Below are positions 10,206 through 19,482 of a DNA stretch of 49,384 nt, one piece after another. Numbering within the stretch: the stretch's first letter is position 1; each line of letters begins with the position of its first letter. Origin of the DNA: Anaerolineales bacterium (GTDB lineage Bacteria > Chloroflexota > Anaerolineae > E26-bin7). The notes beneath the pieces were generated by a model. The model searched no databases. It worked only from the letters and a program-made list of their open reading frames with translations, and was not told the origin of the DNA. Location of the stretch: NCBI GenBank assembly GCA_004377365.1, contig SOHZ01000288.1:1-49384 (forward strand), given 5' to 3'. The position numbers and the translations under genes were made by a program.

Positions 10206-11186
10206 TCACTCCAGGATCTCCCTGACCACGTAAATGCGCTTGCCCTGGCTCTCGTGGTAGGTGCGCACTACCAGTTCACCCAGCAGCCCCATGGTGATCA
10301 TCTGCACGCCCATGACCATGAGCAGAATGGCCAGCAACAGCAGGGGACGGCTGCCAATGTCCTGCCCCAGGGCCAACTTGACAACGGAAAGGTAGAGGCC
10401 CAAGATACCCCCCAAACCCGACATGGCCAACCCCAGGGAACCAAAGATGTGAATGGGACGGGTGGAGTAGCTGAGCAGGAACCGGACAGTGAGCAGGTCC
10501 AGCATCACCTTGATGGTACGTTTGAGGCTGCCGTACTTGGAGCGGCCAAATTGCCGTGAACGATAATGGACCGGTATCTCAGCTACAGAGACGCCCATCC
10601 AACTGGCCATAGCCGGGATGAAGCGGTGGAGCTCACCGTAGAGGTTGATGTTCTTCACCACCTCGCTCCTGTAGGCCTTGAGGGAGCAACCATAGTCGTG
10701 CAGGTGCACCCCAGTGGTCTCCGAGATGAGACGGTTGGCCACCACCGAGGGCAGACGCCGCGTCAACCAGGCGCTCTTCCAACGTTCCATCCGCCAGCCG
10801 CTGACTACATCGTAGCCTTCCTCCAGTTTCTCCAGGAGCCTGGGGATATCTGCCGGATCGTTCTGCAAATCGGCGTCCATAGTGACGACCACCTGGCCCC
10901 GAGCGTACTCGAAGCCAGCGGCGAAGGCGGCCGTCTGGCCAAAGTTGCGGCGGAAGCGGATTACCTTCAGCCGCTTGTCTTGGGCCTGGAGGCCCCTCAG
11001 CAGCTCAAAGCTCCGGTCGGTGCTGCCATCGTCCACGATGATGATCTCGTAACTCTGCTCTAGTGGCTCCAGGGCCTCCTTGAGTTGAGCGTAGAGGGGC
11101 TCCACGCTTTCTTCCTCGTTGAAAAGCGGGATGACAATAGAAAGTTCGATTTCATCGTTCATAGGCTCATCCTTCTTCTGCTGCAT
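10206..11186 (-). CDS. GT2 family glycosyltransferase, polyprenyl/dolichol-phosphate sugar transferase (ArnC/DPM1-like) with two C-terminal TM helices
   Basis: 326 aa; 'ELSIVIPLFNEEESVEPLYAQLKEAL...IIIVDDGSTDRSFELL...VVVTMDADLQNDPADIPRLLEKLEEGYDVVSGWR'. Translation may start at MNDEIELSIV (11162). Confidence 0.92.
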   Translation of the reverse strand: MQQKKDEPMNDEIELSIVIPLFNEEESVEPLYAQLKEALEPLEQSYEIIIVDDGSTDRSFELLRGLQAQDKRLKVIRFRRNFGQTAAFAAGFEYARGQVVVTMDADLQNDPADIPRLLEKLEEGYDVVSGWRMERWKSAWLTRRLPSVVANRLISETTGVHLHDYGCSLKAYRSEVVKNINLYGELHRFIPAMASWMGVSVAEIPVHYRSRQFGRSKYGSLKRTIKVMLDLLTVRFLLSYSTRPIHIFGSLGLAMSGLGGILGLYLSVVKLALGQDIGSRPLLLLAILLMVMGVQMITMGLLGELVVRTYHESQGKRIYVVREILE

Positions 11187-12219
11187 AGTCCTGTGCTCCC
11201 TTCAGCACGTAGATGATCCCGCCGATCAAGCCTGGGGTGAATATACTGATAACGTAAACCAGCAGTGATAGCGACAGGGCCGTCTCCCGGGGCATGCCAG
11301 CCTGGGTGAAGAGAAAGACGTAAGCGCCCTCCCTCACCCCCAGACCGGCGAAAGATACAGGCAATATGGTGACTATGGAAGTGATAGGCACAAAAAGGAA
11401 ATAGTACCATATCGAGACCCGATCACCCAAGGATAGACCGAGCAGGTAATTCATGGTAATCAGCGAGATGTTAAAGACCAGAGACACGCCCAAGGTCTTG
11501 CCAACCGCGGCGACATTGTAGCCATGAAGTGACTCGTAGAATCGCTTGAGCCCTTCGATGATTCCTTCGGCTTTCCCTTCGACTTTGCTCAGGCCATGCC
11601 CTGAGCCTGTCGAAGGGACAGACCCCTGCTTCTGACTAAAGGAGGCCAGGGGTTTCAGGCGCTCTCCCAGGCTCTGCCACAGTCGCTGGTTGAGGAGGAG
11701 CCACACCGAGACTAGGCTCCCGACGAAGAGGAGCACGGTGAAAGCGATCATCCACGGCTCGACCAACTGATAGCCAAAGGCCAGGGCCACCACGGCCATA
11801 GCCTGTAAGACGATGAGGCCAAAGAAGCGGTCGGCGAGGACCGTACCGGCCGACTCTGCTGTCTTATGAGTGTACCTTGATAGCTCATACATGCGAACGG
11901 GGTCGCCGCCGAAGCCGGTGGGGAGCACGTTGGTGAAAAGGAAGCCGATGAAGTAGAGGTCGATCAGTTGTCTCAGAGGCACCTCCACCTCCAGGGCTGA
12001 GAGCAAGACCTGCCAGCGGTAGGCCCTGACCACAATACCCAACAGGGCCACGACCAGAGCTGCCAGGAGATAGCCCGGCTGGACCTGCAGGAGCTTTTCC
12101 AGAGTCTCCTGCAAACCTATCTCCCTCAACAAGAGGACGATAAAGATCAAACTCACAATGACCTTGGCCAAATCTAGAAGTCTCTTTTTATTCATTGTCT
12201 GTCTTCCCTGGGGAATCAC
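11167..12219 (-). CDS. UPF0104 / lysylphosphatidylglycerol-synthase-TM-type flippase-like membrane protein
   Basis: 350 aa; 'AYRWQVLLSALEVEVPLRQLIDLYFIGFLFTNVLPTGFGGDPVRMYELSRYT...AGTVLADRFFGLIVLQ...LPVSFAGLGVREGAYVFLF' are hallmarks of this family. Probable start MNKKRLLD (12195). Confidence 0.9.
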   Translation of the reverse strand: MIPQGRQTMNKKRLLDLAKVIVSLIFIVLLLREIGLQETLEKLLQVQPGYLLAALVVALLGIVVRAYRWQVLLSALEVEVPLRQLIDLYFIGFLFTNVLPTGFGGDPVRMYELSRYTHKTAESAGTVLADRFFGLIVLQAMAVVALAFGYQLVEPWMIAFTVLLFVGSLVSVWLLLNQRLWQSLGERLKPLASFSQKQGSVPSTGSGHGLSKVEGKAEGIIEGLKRFYESLHGYNVAAVGKTLGVSLVFNISLITMNYLLGLSLGDRVSIWYYFLFVPITSIVTILPVSFAGLGVREGAYVFLFTQAGMPRETALSLSLLVYVISIFTPGLIGGIIYVLKGAQDYAAEEG

Positions 12220-14537
12220 TCCCCCTTGACCATGATCTCGCTCAACAGGGCCTTATCATCCAATACTTGCCCATCCTGGTCCACAATGGTCAGGCGCTGG
12301 CCGTCGGCCAGGCGATACATCCCCACTTCGATCCAGTACTTACCCGGTGGAGTGTCCTCGCCGACGACGAAAGCGTGCTTATCCTTGACTACCTCATCCT
12401 GGTCCCAGAAGGAGGTTGGGTAATAGCCGTTGACAGGCTGGCCATCATGCTGCCCCCAGATGGTGCCCTCCTCATCCACCAAATGAACAAAGACGGTATA
12501 ATCCTCTTCCATTTTCCTTTGAGCCCGCCAGTACAAGGCCACATTGATGGTCTCACCAGCCTTGACCTCGGTCTTGTCTACCTTGTAACCGGTCAGAGAC
12601 ACCTGCCTGCCCTGAGCGGAGTCGAAGGGGTGGGCCATGTCGAAGGCTACTGGCGTTCCTCCGGAGTAGTGCGGCTCCTGTTGGGTGGTGACCTTGCCCT
12701 GAGCCACAGTGACTCCGTGGAGGAGGTGGCCGTCCTTGTCAAAAGCAGGTAGGGCCTCGCCTGTGGAGCGGTCGTAGACGCCCACTTCTACTCGGAAGCG
12801 GCTGGGCGCTTTGGATTCGGGCAGGACGTACATCCCATAGGTGTCCTTTATCACCCCCCCGACCTGCCATAGGCTGGTGGGGTAAGAACCCATCCCAGGA
12901 TAAGTGTCCTTCTGAGCGATCACTTCCTCGTCACGACCGAGGATGTGGACGAACACGTTGTAATCTTGCTCCATCTCGGCCCGGGGTTGCCAGTACAGGG
13001 TGACGCTCAGGGGATCGCCCCGTCTGACCACCTTCTTATCCAGTTGGCAGGCCAGCAACCTTGTCTTATCACCAAAGTTGATGTCGAGGTGATGGGCTTC
13101 GGCCGGGATGTCCTCGGCGGTGATAACAGGCGGCTTGGCATAGGTTGGGGCAATGTAGACGAAGGGGCATAAGACGGCCAGGAGAAACAATGCTCCGCCG
13201 ACCACGCCGGCCAACATCCCATTGTACCGCTGCGGCACGAACTGGCTGAGCCCCAGGAAAATAAAGATAGAAATAGCCGGGATAGCTGGAAACAGGTAGC
13301 GGCCTTGAGCGCCGGTTTGGATCTGCATGAACCTGAGCAGGGAAGCAAAGAGAAGCAGAAACCATAATCCAAGTAGCAACAGGCTAAGCAAGTTTGATCT
13401 GTCTAGCTGCTTCCTCTGTAGGGCTTTGAACTTTTCAAATTGGCTGATGGCGAGGACTAGAAGGCCCACGATGGATAGACGCACCATTACCGCCAGGAGC
13501 TTGTAAAAGATTTCATCAATCACTATGTTCATCCAGCCAAAGACGGCCCAGAAGGATATCTCCAGGCCCCAGAACTCTTCGTACAATTCAATGAGGCTGG
13601 GTTGGGGCTCCCGAAGACCAACAGCCGCCAGCCATACATTGGAAGCTAAGGGGTGACGATAAAGAATCCAATTTCTTAAGTACGCCCATCCAGCTATCAG
13701 CAGGACTATGGAGAATACGATCATGCCCCATTTGATCAAGCGACCAACAGAGCGCTGTTGGATGGCTCGGATGGCGAGCGTTAAAGCCGCCAGGGGCAAA
13801 AGGGCCAGGGAGCTAATCTTGGAGAGCAGAGCCAGGCTCAGGGTCACGCCCAGCCAGATCAGTCGCCCTCTGGTCGCTCCCCGTTTCAAGAGTCTGACTA
13901 TCCCCAGGAGCACCAGCGCGGAAAAGGTAGTCACCATAGCGTCATTACCTACTCTGGCGCTGATGAAAATGAATTGAGGGTTGAAAGCATTGATAGCAGC
14001 CGCACCCAAAGCCAGGGGCTTCCAATGGGGGAAGATCTCCAGAGCGATGAGATAGGTAGCGAGCACAGTTACTCCACTCAACAGCACCGTGAACAGACGG
14101 AGAATACGTATAGCCAAAGCTGTGCCGTGGTAGTTGAACACCTCAGTGTCAAGGTGGATGATCCTGTTCTTGTTGCCGGGCCAATGGGGCACCCCGGCAA
14201 CACAGTGCGGGTTATGCCAAATCAAGCTGTCCGCGTCGTCTGTGTCAATCCAGAATGTGAGCAGGGCCGATGTGAGATGGTACAAAGGGGGGTGATGGCC
14301 GACTGTGCCAGCCACCGGGTTCTTAGAAGGATCCAGATGCAGCACGGGCAAACCACGACCGTCGGCTATGTGCTTCACATATCCATAGTGAGAGTCTTCG
14401 TCTGGTGTCTCGATAAGGGGAGTGACTACGCTGTAGATAACCCCTAACGCCAGGAAAGAAACGATTATGAGACTGATACCCAAGTGTTGTCTAATCGAAA
14501 ATATTATAGATCTCATTCTTGGCCTAGTTTCTGTCAA
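12216..14537 (-). CDS. DUF2142-like / GT39-related membrane protein with two C-terminal repeat domains
   Basis: 773 aa; 'YSVVTPLIETPDEDSHYGYVKHIADGRGLPVL...VGHHPPLYHLTSALLTFWI', then two copies of the DYxVFVH domain. Confidence 0.75.
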   Translation of the reverse strand: MTETRPRMRSIIFSIRQHLGISLIIVSFLALGVIYSVVTPLIETPDEDSHYGYVKHIADGRGLPVLHLDPSKNPVAGTVGHHPPLYHLTSALLTFWIDTDDADSLIWHNPHCVAGVPHWPGNKNRIIHLDTEVFNYHGTALAIRILRLFTVLLSGVTVLATYLIALEIFPHWKPLALGAAAINAFNPQFIFISARVGNDAMVTTFSALVLLGIVRLLKRGATRGRLIWLGVTLSLALLSKISSLALLPLAALTLAIRAIQQRSVGRLIKWGMIVFSIVLLIAGWAYLRNWILYRHPLASNVWLAAVGLREPQPSLIELYEEFWGLEISFWAVFGWMNIVIDEIFYKLLAVMVRLSIVGLLVLAISQFEKFKALQRKQLDRSNLLSLLLLGLWFLLLFASLLRFMQIQTGAQGRYLFPAIPAISIFIFLGLSQFVPQRYNGMLAGVVGGALFLLAVLCPFVYIAPTYAKPPVITAEDIPAEAHHLDINFGDKTRLLACQLDKKVVRRGDPLSVTLYWQPRAEMEQDYNVFVHILGRDEEVIAQKDTYPGMGSYPTSLWQVGGVIKDTYGMYVLPESKAPSRFRVEVGVYDRSTGEALPAFDKDGHLLHGVTVAQGKVTTQQEPHYSGGTPVAFDMAHPFDSAQGRQVSLTGYKVDKTEVKAGETINVALYWRAQRKMEEDYTVFVHLVDEEGTIWGQHDGQPVNGYYPTSFWDQDEVVKDKHAFVVGEDTPPGKYWIEVGMYRLADGQRLTIVDQDGQVLDDKALLSEIMVKGE

Positions 14538-17142
14538 CAGTCAATGTTCCCAACAATATAGCGTCATCCGTCAGGCGCAATCCAGGCTGATCATAGGCAG
14601 GCAGACGTTCTCCTGTAGCGAGCTGGTACAACCCCACTTTGAGCTCGTACCTTCCAGAAGGCACACCTAGCCCAATTACGAGCCGGTGCTCATCTTTGAC
14701 GATCTCTCCTACATCCCAGATAGAGGTCGGATAACGTCCGCTCTGCGGCTGGTCATCATGTTGAGCTTCAATATGGTCATCTGGACCTAGCAGGTGGGTG
14801 AAAACTGTGTAGTCTTTATCAATCTTCTTCCGTGCTTGCCAGTACAAAGTCAGATTGATCGTGTCACCCGGTTTAAGAGCACGGCTCCTCAGGTCGTAGC
14901 CGCGAAAGATAATCTCATCTCCCAGGTTGACTTTCATGGGAAATGGGATAGAGCTAGCGTTAATGAACTCGCCGATGATCTTTACTGTCCCCAGTGTAAT
15001 TTTATTATCCAGTAACCCCGATTCGGAATCCACAATGATGGGCAGTCGCTGTCCCGTCGATTTCTGATATAAACCAACTTCAAAGGTGTATTTCCCCGGG
15101 ATAGCCCCCGGACCAACTTTGATCTTGTACTGATCGGGCACAATTTCACCCGGACGCCAGAGAACAGTGGGATAGGCCCCTTGTAAGGGTTGCACATCTG
15201 TCTGCCCCCGAACCTGCCCTTTGCTGTCCAGCAAGTGCACAAAGACTTCATGATTTCTTTTCATCTTCGATACTGCTTGCCAGTAGAGATCTAGCCTGAT
15301 TTCATTCCCTCTCATAACCTCATACGGAGCCAGGTTGTAGCCGACTAGCCTCAACTGGCCGTTGAAATCAGCCTTGAGGGGGTGAGGGGGGATGACATAG
15401 GGGGAGAAGAAGTCAATAGGAGAGGAGAAAGGCCACTCGTAAGCGATGAGCATATTGTTTGAATCCCGCAGTTCAAAGGTTGATTCTTGGTTAACACGTT
15501 CTATCAACATTTCTCTGAGGGAGTGATCTAGAGGGCTCAGGATGTAAGCTGTGCCTTTGCTCTGAGAAGCGCGATCCAGCAGGATAAATGAGTGCCCCCC
15601 TTCATTATCAGGAGACAGAAAACATACAGCTTTCTCCTCGCCAGAGATCAACGACATGGAATCATCGGCCATCGAAAGAGAAACCGCATCAGTATACACC
15701 TGGCTAAGGAGATAGGTAACGGTGGGATAGGCATACATCTCCACAGGTAGATAGACCGTGTGATTCTGTCCTTGCTGAATCACACGTCTGGCTAGAGCAG
15801 CCTTGTCTGCATCGAAAGCATAGTATGTTTCGGGTTGGTAAGCCCAAACGTTGAAATAGTCATGGTAGGTCCGCAAGCCGCCAAGTCCGAGGAAAGCCAC
15901 AATCAAACCTGGTAGCCATTTCACGGTGGGCCAGCCCATCCAAGACGTCAATTTAGCCCAAAGGATGGATAGGCCAATAGCCGATAGGATATAGACAGCC
16001 GGTGCCGCTCCAAGAGAGCGCAAGGTATTAGGAGCGTCTGTGGAGAAAACCGTAGCCGAGAGCATCACCCCGATCCAAAGCAGAGTGAGCCCGTATTGAG
16101 GCTTATTTAACCGGTGGATGGCTATTACGATGCCTATCCAAAAACCGATGGATGAGATGGTGTTTAGGACAGGGCGGCAAGGCAGGTTATGTCTCCACTG
16201 CCAATCGCCTTGATCAACAAACATACGCAGCACCTTGCCTAGGTTAGACAATGTTGCTAAGATGATCTCTCGATATTCTGACGAGATAGCCAAAATGGAC
16301 ACATCCTTGCCCCGACCACTCCAGGCAAAGGGATGGGTTTGAAAATAGCAACCCAGAGGAGCAAAGAGGGCCAAGGAGACAAGCGTCAATAGAAGAGCTC
16401 CCTTTAGGCGATCAGAGAATCGGGGCACTTGGGAGGCAGGCTGACCGGAATCCCCGCTGCTAGTAGTTGCCGAAAGTTGATTCCCCCGCCTCTTCATGGT
16501 AGCCCAGCTTTTCTTCAGGCATTCCCAAAGGATGAAAGCCAAAAGCACCAGTGGCATAAGCCGGGCCGCGATATAAGTATAGGCACTCATCCCAAGAAGA
16601 ACACCGGTTCCCAGAAAGAAGCCCTTCTTCCCGGTGAACCACCCCTGCCAGAATAGACAAAGGGTCATCACGATGAATAAGGGAAGCAGAATAGTCCTAA
16701 AACCGATGCGGCTGAAGTGTACGTGCCAATAGGAAGTTGTCAGGCCGGTAGCGGCCAGCAAGGCAATTCGCCTCGCCTCTTCACTTCCAACGGAGGCGAA
16801 CATCAATTTGGTCAAAACATATAACATTGGAATTGTAGACAACCCAACTAAGGCCGAAACGATGCGCAACGCAAAGGGGCTAGCGCCTAGCATTTTAATA
16901 GAAATTGCCTCCAGATAGATGAAAAGAGGTTCTCGCCCTCCATTGCCCTCAAAAAACAGCGGGTGCCATCCGGCCTGCAAAATCCTTATCGCATCCAGAC
17001 CATTGAAGGCTTCATCATGGTATAATCCAGGTGGCACGTCATTCAGGCGATAGAGCCTGAGGAAAGCAGCCACAAGAATTAGTAGCCCCAGAAGGGCCAG
17101 ATCCTTTCTACCATCCCTGCCAAGTTTTGCGAACCGTTTCAC
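14524..17142 (-). CDS. GT39-like membrane glycosyltransferase with two C-terminal repeat domains
   Basis: 872 aa; 'LRLYRLNDVPPGLYHDEAFNGLDAIRIL...FEGNGGREPLFIYLEAISIKMLGASPFALRIVSALVGL'. Confidence 0.85.
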   Translation of the reverse strand: MKRFAKLGRDGRKDLALLGLLILVAAFLRLYRLNDVPPGLYHDEAFNGLDAIRILQAGWHPLFFEGNGGREPLFIYLEAISIKMLGASPFALRIVSALVGLSTIPMLYVLTKLMFASVGSEEARRIALLAATGLTTSYWHVHFSRIGFRTILLPLFIVMTLCLFWQGWFTGKKGFFLGTGVLLGMSAYTYIAARLMPLVLLAFILWECLKKSWATMKRRGNQLSATTSSGDSGQPASQVPRFSDRLKGALLLTLVSLALFAPLGCYFQTHPFAWSGRGKDVSILAISSEYREIILATLSNLGKVLRMFVDQGDWQWRHNLPCRPVLNTISSIGFWIGIVIAIHRLNKPQYGLTLLWIGVMLSATVFSTDAPNTLRSLGAAPAVYILSAIGLSILWAKLTSWMGWPTVKWLPGLIVAFLGLGGLRTYHDYFNVWAYQPETYYAFDADKAALARRVIQQGQNHTVYLPVEMYAYPTVTYLLSQVYTDAVSLSMADDSMSLISGEEKAVCFLSPDNEGGHSFILLDRASQSKGTAYILSPLDHSLREMLIERVNQESTFELRDSNNMLIAYEWPFSSPIDFFSPYVIPPHPLKADFNGQLRLVGYNLAPYEVMRGNEIRLDLYWQAVSKMKRNHEVFVHLLDSKGQVRGQTDVQPLQGAYPTVLWRPGEIVPDQYKIKVGPGAIPGKYTFEVGLYQKSTGQRLPIIVDSESGLLDNKITLGTVKIIGEFINASSIPFPMKVNLGDEIIFRGYDLRSRALKPGDTINLTLYWQARKKIDKDYTVFTHLLGPDDHIEAQHDDQPQSGRYPTSIWDVGEIVKDEHRLVIGLGVPSGRYELKVGLYQLATGERLPAYDQPGLRLTDDAILLGTLTVDRN

Positions 17143-17154
17143 AGTGATGATCCT

Positions 17155-19482
17155 CTACGATCCCTTCACGCGCACCTTGGTCAACAGGACGCGACTGTCA
17201 ATCCAATGTCCCGCTTCATCCAGAAGGCCCAACCGCTCTCCTGTAGCTGGCAGATAGAGCCCCACTTCGATATCGTAGACGCCGGGAGGGGTGTCGGGCT
17301 CGACGAGCAAGTGATATTCGTCCATCAAGACCTGCCCCTGGTTCCAGGTTGAGGTCGGTACCGCTCCTCCCTGTGGCTGGCTGTCCACCTGGGCCCAGAT
17401 GCGGTCTCGCTCCCCTAGGACGTGGGTGAACACAGTGTAATCCCTTTCTATCTCGGCCAGGGCTTCCCAGTAGAGGGTCAGGTGGATTTCCTCACCTGGC
17501 CCAACCGCTCGCCCCTCCAGGGCATAGCCAATGAGGGCAATCTGGTCCCCGAAATTAAAGCGCACAGGATTGGGCACACTACGTCCTGAGCCTGTCGAAG
17601 GGTCGCTCCCCGCGTGAGGCAGGACCTCTATCCTGTGAAAACGGACGTTGTCTCCAAGGGACTCTCCCTGGGACCCATAAACCGCCAAGCGCTTCCCGCT
17701 GTCAAACTCGTACAGCCCCACTTCGAGCTGGGCCGAGCTGGGGGTGAAGGCCGTGGGCGGTACGGCGATGGTGTACACATCGGCGATGGCATCCCCTGCC
17801 CGCCACAGCCGGGTTGGATAGGTGCCCTGGCCCGGGAAGGTATCTTGTGAGGCCAACACCAGATCGTTCTCATCCAGAAGATGAACGAAGACGCTGTAGT
17901 TCCTTTCCATCGGGGCCAAAGCCTGCCAGTACAGGGTGACATCGAGGCTCTCCCCTGGCCGGACTGTCTCCCGACCTACCTCGTAGCCCAGGAGCTTTAT
18001 CTGGTCATCGAAGGTGATGGCCATAGGATTTGGTATCTTCTCCAGATTGGTTTCTGAGAGGAGAGGCGGCCCTTCGGCTATGCTCAGGACATGCCTGGCG
18101 TAGGCTGGCGCGATGTAGCGAAAGGGACTGATAACGGCAATGGCCAGCATAACCAAGCCCAATATGCCAGCCAGGGACATGACGGCCTGCCGAGGCACCC
18201 ACTGGGCCAGACCCGTGAACAGTAGGATGGAAATGGCCGAGATGGCCGGATACATCAATCGCCCCTGGGAAGCGCGGGTCATCTGAGTCCAGCGTACCAA
18301 GCCGGCCAGGACAACAGCGATCCACAAGAGCAGGAACAACAGCCAGGGCCAGCTCAGTGTCTCCTCTCCTCTCAGTTGCTTAAAGACCAGCAGCAACAGC
18401 CCCACCGCTCCCAGCAGAGCCAGCCCGTCGAAGGCCAGGTAGAGCCAGGGCTCGGCCAGAATGTTGAACCAGCCAAAGAGAGCCCAGAAGGACATTCTCA
18501 GCCCTTTGAATTCTGCCAGGAGTTCGAGCAGGGATGGCCTGTAGACCCGGGTGCGGAAGAGGATGGCCATGATCTTCATGCCAAGGGGGTCACCGTACAG
18601 CAGCCAGTTCCGGGCGTACCACCAGCCGCCCACGGCCAGGGCCACGATAGACACGATGGTCATCCACCCGACGAAAGAAATCAGTCGCTGGCGGTGGAGG
18701 GCTACCACCCCCAATACCACAGCGGCCAGTGGCAGGAGCATCAGACCAGTCAGCTTGGTCAGCGAGGCCAGACCGATGACAAGGCCCAGCAAGATCAAGC
18801 GACCCCTTGAAACCTCCCTCCTGGCCAGAACCACCAGCAACCAGGCCGCCAGGGCAAAGAGAACGATCACCAGGTTGTCGTTGTTGATGGTCCCGCTGAT
18901 GAAGGCGAACTGTGGATTGAAGGCGTTGATGACCGCCGCGCCGATGGCCAGCCCCTCTGCTCCCTCCCTCAAAGTTGGGGGAGGGCCGGGGTGGGGGCGC
19001 TGGGGCATGATCTGTCGAGCAATACAATAGGTTGCCAGCACCGTGGCTGCTCCCATCAGCACCGAGAGCAAACGCACCAGGTGCACCGCCAGGGTCACCC
19101 CTCGATAGGGAAAGCTCTCCTCAGCCGAGTGAACGACCATGTTCACGTTACCGCTCGCCGTGGGGACGCCAATCTGGGCGTGAGGGTTGTGCCAGACGAA
19201 ATCCGTCAAGGGGCCTGTGTTTATCCAAAAGGTGACCAGAGCCCCCAGAGTATAATAGAGGGGCGGCTGGTGCACCTCTGCCTGGATGTCCGGTACCGGC
19301 CCGGTGATGACTGGCAATCCCTCCCCATCAGCGAGGTGTTGGACGAAGAAATAGTGCTGAAGCTCGTCGGGGGCCTCAAAGATGGGTGTGACCACGCTGT
19401 AAGTGGTGCTCAGCAACACGAAGGCAACAAGGATGACTGCGATAGCTTTGTGCTGATTTGCTGGTTGGGTTAATCTGTTCAC
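17155..19482 (-). CDS. DUF2142-like membrane protein with two C-terminal repeat domains
   Basis: 775 aa; 'TYSVVTPIFEAPDELQHYFFVQHLADGEGLPVITG...EVHQPPLYYTLGALVTFWINTG'. Paralogous to 12216..14537 and 19479..21923. Confidence 0.78.
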   Translation of the reverse strand: MNRLTQPANQHKAIAVILVAFVLLSTTYSVVTPIFEAPDELQHYFFVQHLADGEGLPVITGPVPDIQAEVHQPPLYYTLGALVTFWINTGPLTDFVWHNPHAQIGVPTASGNVNMVVHSAEESFPYRGVTLAVHLVRLLSVLMGAATVLATYCIARQIMPQRPHPGPPPTLREGAEGLAIGAAVINAFNPQFAFISGTINNDNLVIVLFALAAWLLVVLARREVSRGRLILLGLVIGLASLTKLTGLMLLPLAAVVLGVVALHRQRLISFVGWMTIVSIVALAVGGWWYARNWLLYGDPLGMKIMAILFRTRVYRPSLLELLAEFKGLRMSFWALFGWFNILAEPWLYLAFDGLALLGAVGLLLLVFKQLRGEETLSWPWLLFLLLWIAVVLAGLVRWTQMTRASQGRLMYPAISAISILLFTGLAQWVPRQAVMSLAGILGLVMLAIAVISPFRYIAPAYARHVLSIAEGPPLLSETNLEKIPNPMAITFDDQIKLLGYEVGRETVRPGESLDVTLYWQALAPMERNYSVFVHLLDENDLVLASQDTFPGQGTYPTRLWRAGDAIADVYTIAVPPTAFTPSSAQLEVGLYEFDSGKRLAVYGSQGESLGDNVRFHRIEVLPHAGSDPSTGSGRSVPNPVRFNFGDQIALIGYALEGRAVGPGEEIHLTLYWEALAEIERDYTVFTHVLGERDRIWAQVDSQPQGGAVPTSTWNQGQVLMDEYHLLVEPDTPPGVYDIEVGLYLPATGERLGLLDEAGHWIDSRVLLTKVRVKGS

